Positions 32,397 to 38,544 of a DNA stretch of 38,544 nt are shown piece by piece. Source of the DNA: TMED109 sp015660425 (lineage in GTDB: Bacteria; Pseudomonadota; Alphaproteobacteria; TMED109); NCBI GenBank assembly GCA_029936295.1, contig JAPYTH010000018.1, positions 1 to 38,544 on the forward strand. The letters are read 5' to 3'. The notes beneath the pieces are model-generated. The model did not search any database. It had not been told where the DNA came from and worked only from the letters and a program-made list of their open reading frames with translations. How positions within the stretch are numbered: position 1 is the first letter of the stretch; every line of letters starts with the position of its first letter. Position numbers and translations under genes: made by a program.

Positions 32397-33239
32397 TTAC
32401 CCTTTTGTTGCACCTGAAGTTAGACCAGCAATATAATAATCCATTAGAAACGCATATATTATAACTGGAGGTGCGGCTGCTAGAAGTGCACCTGACATTA
32501 GTGATCCCCAATTAAAAACATCTCCTTTAATTAACGTGGTTACAGTTCCTACAGTCAACACCATTTCACTTTCACTATATATAAATGCTAATGGATAAAG
32601 AAAACCCGCCCAAGAAACAGTAAAAGCAAATATTGTAGCCGCAATTAAACCAGGCATAGCAACAGGTATAAAAACTTTCAGCAGCATTTGCATGTGATTA
32701 GCGCCATCTATTAATGCGGCTTCATCAATTTCTTTAGGTATAGAAGAAAAGTATCCAATCATAAGCCACGTACAAAAAGGCACACTTAATGTTGGATACA
32801 CTAATACTAATACCCAATAACTATTTAAAAGTCCTAACCATCCCACAATTTTAAAAAGTGGAATAAATAATAACGTTTCTGGTACTAAATATGTAAGAAA
32901 TATTCCAGTTGCTAAAACTCCCGACCCCCAAAATTTTAATCTAGATAAAGAATACGCTGCTAAAACACTAATAATCATAGTAATAATTACTACACACACT
33001 GTAACTATAATTGTGTTTTTAAAAAAAGTTAAAAATGGAGTCTCAGTAAATAAATAAATATAATGTTTTAATGTAACTCCCTGTTCTATTAACCATGGGT
33101 TAGAGGCCATTTCAGCTATTTCTTTATTGGTCTTTAAAGAGGTTATAAGCATGTAATACGGAGGAAATAAAAAGAAAATTACAAAAATAATTAAGCTAGT
33201 ATATGCTGCAATTAATGCCCATCGTCTATTAGCATGCAT
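32397..33239 (-). CDS. Carbohydrate ABC transporter permease, MalG-type
   Basis: The 280-residue inner-membrane subunit has six spans and the EAA loop EIDEAALIDGANHMQMLLKV followed by FIPVAMPGLIA, which docks to the ATPase. The first span (WALIAAYTSLIIFVIFFLFPPYYM) and LKTNKEIAEMASNPW are typical of MalG-like sugar permeases. Its stop is 4 bp before the ATPase start. It lies 34 bp behind the MalF-type permease gene. The sugar cannot be inferred; closest known types carry maltose, trehalose, glycerol-3-phosphate or similar. Confidence 0.92.
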   Translation of the reverse strand: MHANRRWALIAAYTSLIIFVIFFLFPPYYMLITSLKTNKEIAEMASNPWLIEQGVTLKHYIYLFTETPFLTFFKNTIIVTVCVVIITMIISVLAAYSLSRLKFWGSGVLATGIFLTYLVPETLLFIPLFKIVGWLGLLNSYWVLVLVYPTLSVPFCTWLMIGYFSSIPKEIDEAALIDGANHMQMLLKVFIPVAMPGLIAATIFAFTVSWAGFLYPLAFIYSESEMVLTVGTVTTLIKGDVFNWGSLMSGALLAAAPPVIIYAFLMDYYIAGLTSGATKG

Positions 33240-33273
33240 ACTATTCTTAATATTTAAAATATTGTTTTTTATT

Positions 33274-34161
33274 TTAAACCTCCATAGCTCTTTTTCTTAC
33301 ATTTCTTAAAATAATAAATGCAAGAACCGCCAATATAGGAAACATGAAAAGTGATACTGAGGCACCTAATGGAATATCTCCAGATTCAATTCCAACTCTA
33401 AAGGCATATGTTGCAAATAAATGTGTTGTATCTATTGGTCCACCTCTAGTTAAAACTCTTACAATATCAAAATTTGCAAACGTAACTATTATTGAGAATA
33501 AAATTGTAATAGAAATAATATTTTTCATCATAGGTATAGTTATATAATATAACTTTTGTCTATAATTTGCCCCATCAATTGAAGCGGCCTCATATAAATC
33601 TTCAGGAATAGACTTTAAAGCAGCTAGATACATAATCAAAAAAAATGGAGCCCCTACCCAAATATTTACTAATATGATTGAAAACCTTGCCCAAAAAGTT
33701 TCACTTAACCAGGGAATAGCAGGAAGAGAGATTTCCTTTAAAAACCAATTAAGCGCACTATAAGTAGGTTCAAATAACCACCACCATCCAAGGGTTGATA
33801 ATGCGGGAGGAATTACCCAAGGAATCAATAACATCCCTCTCCATTTTCGCTGTCCTTTACTCGGTATAGCATTGATAGAATGCGCAGCAATAAAACCTAT
33901 CAGTGCTTTAAAAAAAACAGCTACTAATGCAAAAAATATTGATTGTTGAACAACTAGCCAAAACGTCTCTCTTTTGAACAAAAATAAATAATTTCCAATA
34001 CCCACAAATTTTGTCTCAGCTTTATTTAGCATCGATAAAAATATAGAATATATAAAAGGGTATATTATAAGGCATACAACCATAAGGATTAGTGGTAAGC
34101 ACATAAAAAATGCTATACGAGGTTTTTGCCTTAACCAAAGATATATTGAACTATTTTTCAT
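33274..34161 (-). CDS. Carbohydrate ABC transporter permease, MalF-type
   Basis: The 295-residue permease begins with a cytosolic leader (LRQKPRIAF) and span one (FMCLPLILMVVCLIIYPFIY). It has the EAA loop DLYEAASIDGANYRQKLYYI followed by TIPMMKN, and the conserved end FANFDIVRVLTRGGPIDTTH. Six spans are expected. Its ATG overlaps the stop of the binding-protein gene by one base (TAATG at 34161), implying coupled translation. With the MalG-type subunit it forms the heterodimeric channel. Confidence 0.93.
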   Translation of the reverse strand: MKNSSIYLWLRQKPRIAFFMCLPLILMVVCLIIYPFIYSIFLSMLNKAETKFVGIGNYLFLFKRETFWLVVQQSIFFALVAVFFKALIGFIAAHSINAIPSKGQRKWRGMLLIPWVIPPALSTLGWWWLFEPTYSALNWFLKEISLPAIPWLSETFWARFSIILVNIWVGAPFFLIMYLAALKSIPEDLYEAASIDGANYRQKLYYITIPMMKNIISITILFSIIVTFANFDIVRVLTRGGPIDTTHLFATYAFRVGIESGDIPLGASVSLFMFPILAVLAFIILRNVRKRAMEV

Positions 34162-35510
34162 TATCTACGCATAACACCTTCTAACTCATTTTCCGCCCAT
34201 TTTATTGCTTTTTCAAATGAATGTCCTTTAGACGTTACGCGTGCTGTTAAATTTGATATTATATATTGTGTCGTTATTTGTGATGCAATTTCTGGTGGTG
34301 CAGGGTATCCTACTGCCACGGGTATTTCATCTCCCCTCATAGGGTAATTATATAAAACCCCATCTGGAGGACTAGCTTCAATCCATGTATTATTTGCATT
34401 AAAATGAGATATAATTAAGGGGATATCATATCCTTGAGAAGCTTTAACACATGCATCTACAACCGGACGTTCAGCTATATATCTTAATAAATCCTTAGCA
34501 GCAGACTTATTTTCAGCAAAATCCCATAAACCCCAAAATTGAGAATTATCTGGACGATATCGGCCCTTAGGCCCCCTAGGCACATCATGATGCCACAATT
34601 TTTTAGCAATCTTAGGGTTATCACGCTTAGCTACGGCCCAAGCACTGGCAGGATTAAATATTGCAGACCCTTCTCCAGATATTATCCAACGGTTATTACT
34701 TGAATCATCCCATGCATACACACTTTTAGGCATAAATTGTGTTAATTGACTCAAATACTCTAACACTTGCCTGACTTCATCAGAATCTACCGTGATGTCT
34801 CCATCCTTATTTACAAGTTCTGCACCATATGACGTAAATAAAGCACCAAGCCAACGACTATCTGCAGTAGCTCCAATTGTAGCACCAAAAGGTTTTCCTG
34901 CTTTATATAATTTTTCTGCTGCTATTAAAAATGTATCCCAATTCCAATCATTAATAAGATTAGCATCTCTATTTTCATTTGCAGGAAACATTGCTTGTAG
35001 ATCTATTCCTGCATGTTCTTTAAATAAGTCAAAACGTGAAACCATAGCGTCAAAAAAAGAACCTGTAGGTGCAGGGGTCCCTCTCCAATGACCCTCTAAA
35101 TATGCATAAAATTTAGCTGAATCTAATAATGGCCCATGTTTAGCAATAATATCTTCAACCACATCATCTAATGGTTCCAACCTATGCTTAAACATAGAGG
35201 GAAACCAAGTAGGCAAAGAAAAAACATCATGGCCAGTTTTCGCGCGTGATTCCGCTTGAGCCGTGAGTAATAATTTATTTCCTATAGATGTAATAAAATC
35301 TACTTTAACTTCAACGCCATTTTTCTCACCCCAAGATACAAGAATATTTTCAAGCACATCATTAGCACCAGGTATCCAATGATCCCAAATTCCCAATAAT
35401 AGCCTGCCAGCAGAATGTGAAGTTTTTACGTACGGAGCAGCTATTGCATAACCACTAGTTGCACTTAAACCTTTTAAAAATTTTCTTCTATGTAAATTAC
35501 TTTTTTTCAA
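34161..35510 (-). CDS. Extracellular solute-binding protein with twin-Arg-like signal, TTG start
   Basis: The 449-residue protein is a family 1-type periplasmic binding protein (sugar class). The N-terminus KKSNLHRRKFLKGLSATSGY carries an RRKFLKG twin-Arg signal rather than a plain Sec one. The mature part has hinge and ligand-face stretches such as GIWDHWIPGANDVLE, KTGHDVFSLPTWF, GATADSRWLGALFTSYG and FNPASAWAVAKRDNP. Many Trp residues suggest stacking on sugar rings. The start is TTG at 35510, fixed by GGAGGAG at 35518-35524 on the minus strand; no in-frame ATG exists nearby. It is the first gene of the operon, and no adjacent regulator is present. Confidence 0.9.
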   Translation of the reverse strand: MKKSNLHRRKFLKGLSATSGYAIAAPYVKTSHSAGRLLLGIWDHWIPGANDVLENILVSWGEKNGVEVKVDFITSIGNKLLLTAQAESRAKTGHDVFSLPTWFPSMFKHRLEPLDDVVEDIIAKHGPLLDSAKFYAYLEGHWRGTPAPTGSFFDAMVSRFDLFKEHAGIDLQAMFPANENRDANLINDWNWDTFLIAAEKLYKAGKPFGATIGATADSRWLGALFTSYGAELVNKDGDITVDSDEVRQVLEYLSQLTQFMPKSVYAWDDSSNNRWIISGEGSAIFNPASAWAVAKRDNPKIAKKLWHHDVPRGPKGRYRPDNSQFWGLWDFAENKSAAKDLLRYIAERPVVDACVKASQGYDIPLIISHFNANNTWIEASPPDGVLYNYPMRGDEIPVAVGYPAPPEIASQITTQYIISNLTARVTSKGHSFEKAIKWAENELEGVMRR

Positions 35511-35627
35511 ATTTAAGCTCCTCCATTTTAGATTAATCTAATATATAATTTTGTTATTTAAGTTATTGAGTTTAATAATACTTTAATACAATATACAAAT
35601 TATTTTTAATATAAAATGGAGTAGGTA

Positions 35628-36035
35628 ATGAATAAAATTGAAGGAGGGTGTCTATGTGGCAATATAAAATACTTTAGTAAATCAGATCCTTTATTTACTA
35701 CCATATGTCATTGTTCGCATTGTCAAAAACAAACTGGAACAGCTTTCTCTATAATAGTAGGTATAGACAGAAAATCATTACATATTAATGGCGAATTAAA
35801 ATGTTTTAAAGATATTGGAAATAGTGGAAAACCTGTGTATAGAAAATTCTGTGGCAATTGTGGCTCTCCAATTATTAGTGATGTAAGTACTGCGCCTAAT
35901 TTACTATTTATTAAAGCTGGGACACTAAATACTATAAAATTTCTTAGACCAACAAAAGAAATATGGACGGATCATAAACTAGATTGCGTAACTATAAATG
36001 GAATTAAAGAAAAACATAATACAGATGGAAAATAA
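35628..36035 (+). CDS. GFA-family zinc protein
   Basis: The 135-residue product has the fold and Cys pattern of glutathione-dependent formaldehyde-activating enzymes: GGCLCGNIKY, CHCSHCQKQTGTAFS, and KFCGNCGSPI, supplying two zinc sites. ELKCFKDIGNSGKPVYRKFC is the family mid-section. The named reaction (S-hydroxymethyl-glutathione formation) is proven for few members, so only the fold is certain. GGAGTAGGTA precedes the ATG at good spacing. It is divergent from the binding-protein gene, and the next small secreted gene starts 3 bp after its stop. Confidence 0.87.
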   Translation: MNKIEGGCLCGNIKYFSKSDPLFTTICHCSHCQKQTGTAFSIIVGIDRKSLHINGELKCFKDIGNSGKPVYRKFCGNCGSPIISDVSTAPNLLFIKAGTLNTIKFLRPTKEIWTDHKLDCVTINGIKEKHNTDGK

Positions 36036-36038
36036 AAA

Positions 36039-36527
36039 ATGAATCTTAGCAAATATATCTATTTAATAATTACTTTTATTTTTATAGGTAATATAAATAT
36101 TACTACTGCAAATGAAGAGTTAATCCCACTTAAAGATTTATTAAAGCAGCAAAATCTTAGATCTCCAATTGGCAAATTAAATTATCTTGCTGACTTTTCT
36201 TTACAATGTGGAAGTTTGTTTCAAGCTATCAACGAAGTAATGCCAAATAATAATATATTAATTGCATCAATAAACCTTCATGAAGGGGCAATCATAACTA
36301 AAATTATGATAAAAAAAACTGAACAAAGAAAAATTAAAAAAGAAATTGAAAATAGAAAAACATATTTAAAGAATAAATATGCTGAGTTATTAAATAAAAA
36401 TAAAAATATTAATGGGGACTATATTAAAGGATCTGAATCTCTTTCTAATGACGAAATAATGTGTAAAAAATTTGTACCTCGGTTTTATAAATTTTTAAAA
36501 AGTAATAGTTTTACTATTAAAAAATAA
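36039..36527 (+). CDS. Secreted protein of unknown function
   Basis: The 162-residue product has a signal peptide (residues 1-25, NLSKYIYLIITFIFIGN, cleavage after TTA) and no domain I know. The mature chain has Cys57 in DFSLQCGSLF and one near 142 in IMCKKF, possibly forming a disulfide, and a Lys/Glu-rich helical stretch (about 87-125) that could be a coiled coil. LADFSLQCGSLF recalls small periplasmic proteins of marine alphaproteobacteria, but no function is known to me. It starts 3 bp after the GFA gene and overlaps the convergent ThDP enzyme by 11 bp. Confidence 0.65.
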   Translation: MNLSKYIYLIITFIFIGNINITTANEELIPLKDLLKQQNLRSPIGKLNYLADFSLQCGSLFQAINEVMPNNNILIASINLHEGAIITKIMIKKTEQRKIKKEIENRKTYLKNKYAELLNKNKNINGDYIKGSESLSNDEIMCKKFVPRFYKFLKSNSFTIKK

Positions 36528-38088
36528 TTTCGATTAAGAATGGACCATCTTTTTTTATTCCAACGTCTAGTGCTTTTAAAAGATTATCACAATCATTAAC
36601 TTGTAATGATTCAACTCCCATACCTTTTGCTACATTTACCCAATCTATATAAGGTCTATCTAAAGTTAGCATATCTACTGCTCTAGGCCCTGGATTTTGT
36701 ACGCCAACATTTGTAAGTTCTCCACGTAAAATTTCATATGTACGATTAGCAAATATTAAAATAGTAATATCTAAATTTTCTCTAGCCATAGTCCATAAAG
36801 ACTGCACCGTATACATACCACTTCCATCGCCTTCAAGTAAAATTACTTTTCTTTCTGGGCACGCTATTGCAGCACCTATTGATACAGGCATACCATACCC
36901 TATAGACCCTCCTCTATTATTTAACCAATCATGAGGTGGTGATCCAGCGGTAGCTGGAAAAAAATCTCTACCCGTTGTGACTGATTCATCAACTACTATA
37001 GCATTCTCTGGAAGCGTTGCTCCTATTGCCATCGCTAATTTTTTTTTACTTATATTTCCACTAGGACGGTCTGGTCTTTTTGATACAGCTACATGGTTAG
37101 GCACTGCATTTATTGCTCCTAATTCAATTGCTAGATCAGTCAACGCGGAAACTATATCTTCTTCTACTTCTACTAACTTAGATATAGGTGCATCCTCTTT
37201 ATATAATAAACTAGGTTTATCCGGGTATCCAAAAAATGCCACGGGAGGCTTAGCTGCTACTAGTATTAATTGTCCTGCTTTTTCTAACATAGATAATGCT
37301 CTATCCACTACACCTGCACCAGGAATTCTTAGCATATTTAATCTGCCTGCCCCTCTAGATAAACGAGCATTTGCAGCTTCTGTAATTATACCACATCCTG
37401 TTTTAGCTGCAATTTTTCCTGCTAATAAAGTTGCTTCTTCTGTCAATGCCCCTCCACCTAAAAGAAGTGTTGATTTCACTCCATTTGTCAAAACATTAGC
37501 AATTTTTTTAATAGTAATTTCATCCACTTTACTTCTAGTCGCTTTAGCTTTTGCAGTAATTATTGGGCCACCATCACCCCATGCCGTATCCGCAGGTAAA
37601 ATTAAAGATGCAATTTTTCCCGGCGCTATATTAGCATTCTCAATGGCTTCAGCACCATCTTTAGATAAATCCATAGAATTTTTAGAAGTCTTTACCCAGT
37701 CTGACATTGGTCGCGCTATTGCTTCTATATCTGATGTCAAAGGAGATTCAAGTTGAAGGTGCTGCAATGTATGTTGCCCTATAATATTTACCATACCTGA
37801 GTTAGCTTTTTTAGCATTATGAATATTAGCTAAACCATTAGCCAACCCTGGACCTAAATGTAGTAAAGTAGATGCAGGGTTACCTTTCATACGGTAATAC
37901 CCATCTGCTGCCCCTGTCAAAACGCCTTCAAATAATCCTAAAACACAACGTATTCCTGGAACTTTGTCTAATGCTGCAACAAAATGCATTTCTGATGTAC
38001 CTGGGTTTGCAAAACATACGTTTACATCATTATGTACCAATGTTTGCACAAGACTTTCAGCACCATTTATTTTTGATTTATTATTCAT
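36517..38088 (-). CDS. Second ThDP-dependent enzyme, acetolactate synthase-like
   Basis: The 523-residue protein belongs to the ThDP decarboxylase/synthase superfamily. Its N-terminal domain has FANPGTSEMHFVAALD, Glu54 in LFEGVLTGAADGYYR as ThDP activator, and LLHLGPGLANGLANIHNA with His77 at the benzoylformate-decarboxylase His position. The C-terminal ThDP site is LLEGDGSGMYTVQSLWTMA through IFANRTYEIL. Databases commonly name such proteins acetolactate synthase large subunit, but no small subunit is near and the His is not typical of that enzyme; a 2-oxoacid decarboxylase is an alternative. It is about 30 residues shorter than the first ThDP enzyme and clearly a different subfamily. Confidence 0.82.
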   Translation of the reverse strand: MNNKSKINGAESLVQTLVHNDVNVCFANPGTSEMHFVAALDKVPGIRCVLGLFEGVLTGAADGYYRMKGNPASTLLHLGPGLANGLANIHNAKKANSGMVNIIGQHTLQHLQLESPLTSDIEAIARPMSDWVKTSKNSMDLSKDGAEAIENANIAPGKIASLILPADTAWGDGGPIITAKAKATRSKVDEITIKKIANVLTNGVKSTLLLGGGALTEEATLLAGKIAAKTGCGIITEAANARLSRGAGRLNMLRIPGAGVVDRALSMLEKAGQLILVAAKPPVAFFGYPDKPSLLYKEDAPISKLVEVEEDIVSALTDLAIELGAINAVPNHVAVSKRPDRPSGNISKKKLAMAIGATLPENAIVVDESVTTGRDFFPATAGSPPHDWLNNRGGSIGYGMPVSIGAAIACPERKVILLEGDGSGMYTVQSLWTMARENLDITILIFANRTYEILRGELTNVGVQNPGPRAVDMLTLDRPYIDWVNVAKGMGVESLQVNDCDNLLKALDVGIKKDGPFLIEIIF

Positions 38089-38325
38089 AATTAAATAATT
38101 TTATCCATATTAATAATTTTAAAAACTATTATTTTTATTTTTATTCTCAATTTTATTTAAGTCTAATTCTTAGAAAAAGAGATACATTTCATAAAACAAT
38201 ATTTCACAGATTCCCAATTTAATTTCCATTTATTTCTCTACTTAAAATGTTTACTACAGTTAGTATAAAATTTTCAGGTAAGTGTTGCTTCTTTACTTCT
38301 TAAACCAAAATAAATAATATAATAT

Positions 38326-38544
38326 TTAATTTTTAACATCAAAGATTTCTCTTTTTGAAGCTTGCGTTAAGAGCGCAGAATCTGCAGAAATAGTCCCGAG
38401 ATTGTATCCTATATCAAATCTTTCCTTAACACTCTTTCCATTTGGACAGTGGATGCCTGCTTTAATATTTTTCTTTTTACAAGTTTCGACAATATAACTT
38501 ATACAGTCTTCTACTTCTTTTTCATAAACTCCAGGTAAATAACC
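38326..38544 (-). CDS. HpcH/HpaI-type aldolase, 5' part beyond window (partial)
   Basis: Reading the minus strand from the window end gives 72 residues ending in TAA at 38326-38328. The stretch KNIKAGIHCPNGKSVKERFD, then GYNLGTISADSALL, is the C-terminal barrel region of the HpcH/HpaI aldolase family (2-keto-3-deoxy acid or 2,4-dihydroxy-oxo acid aldolases), which splits off pyruvate or a related oxo acid using a divalent metal. Asp in SADSALL corresponds to the GSD or NDxxLL position near the substrate. It is on the same strand as, and 237 bp upstream of, the second ThDP enzyme; the gap holds no convincing gene. Confidence 0.72.
   Translation of the reverse strand, partial: GYLPGVYEKEVEDCISYIVETCKKKNIKAGIHCPNGKSVKERFDIGYNLGTISADSALLTQASKREIFDVKN

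Noticed and set aside
36977..37756. Long plus-strand frame of 259 codons opposite the second ThDP enzyme
   Set aside because: The minus strand encodes a complete, motif-rich enzyme. The plus frame is a shadow with low-complexity Ser/Ala/Pro composition and no motifs.
38089..38325. Small gene in the gap between the second ThDP enzyme and the aldolase end
   Set aside because: Only very short frames (for example 18 codons from the ATG near 38248) without ribosome site; nothing convincing.

Overview
The window is an AT-rich, tightly packed bacterial segment, most likely from a streamlined marine alphaproteobacterium. This placement is inferred. It rests on strong A/T bias, very short intergenic gaps, an IDDDQD-type HisI, an ScfR-type regulator beside isocitrate lyase, a ROSE-like leader on a small heat-shock gene, and AcuI. 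I ran no phylogenetic test. Two runs of exactly 100 N (14405-14504 and 30874-30973) show that this is a scaffold, and each run cuts a gene. I see no rRNA, tRNA, insertion sequence, CRISPR array or phage module. No gene-free stretch exceeds 300 bases.

Layout. 1-9.5 kb: a partial nicotinamidase (pncA) diverges from purT. On the minus strand lie GTP-dependent PEP carboxykinase and an apparently exported Fe-S aldo/keto reductase behind two small membrane proteins. A benzoylformate-decarboxylase-like ThDP enzyme, an MECR-like reductase and an MFS carrier follow. 9.5-14.3 kb: an ScfR/RamB-like regulator diverges from isocitrate lyase (aceA) across a repeat-rich operator region. A strong terminator follows aceA, then acrylyl-CoA reductase (acuI) and gpmA. 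14.4-17.2 kb: a minus-strand operon holds a CaiB-type CoA-transferase, an atypical crotonase and a gap-truncated alpha/beta hydrolase. 17.2-21.3 kb: a small membrane protein, the heat-shock gene with its candidate RNA thermometer, a secreted beta-propeller, a 12-span membrane protein and a small secreted protein.

21.5-30.7 kb is mostly housekeeping: hisI; the folE-maf-cysS-thrS-yidD run; a hupE-type metal permease with a membrane companion; typA; a PsiE-family protein. 30.7-38.5 kb: a gap-broken quinone oxidoreductase, a complete carbohydrate ABC importer (binding protein, two permeases, ATPase), a GFA-family zinc protein, a small secreted protein, a second ThDP enzyme and the end of an HpcH/HpaI aldolase.

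How the parts fit. Isocitrate lyase, PEP carboxykinase and phosphoglycerate mutase would let acetyl-CoA carbon reach gluconeogenesis, and AcuI would feed acryloyl-CoA into propionyl-CoA. The ScfR-like protein is the obvious candidate regulator of aceA. The most notable signals are the ROSE-like thermometer before hsp20, the operator array before aceA, the exported Fe-S AKR with membrane partners, and eight tail-to-tail gene junctions that leave almost no room for terminators.
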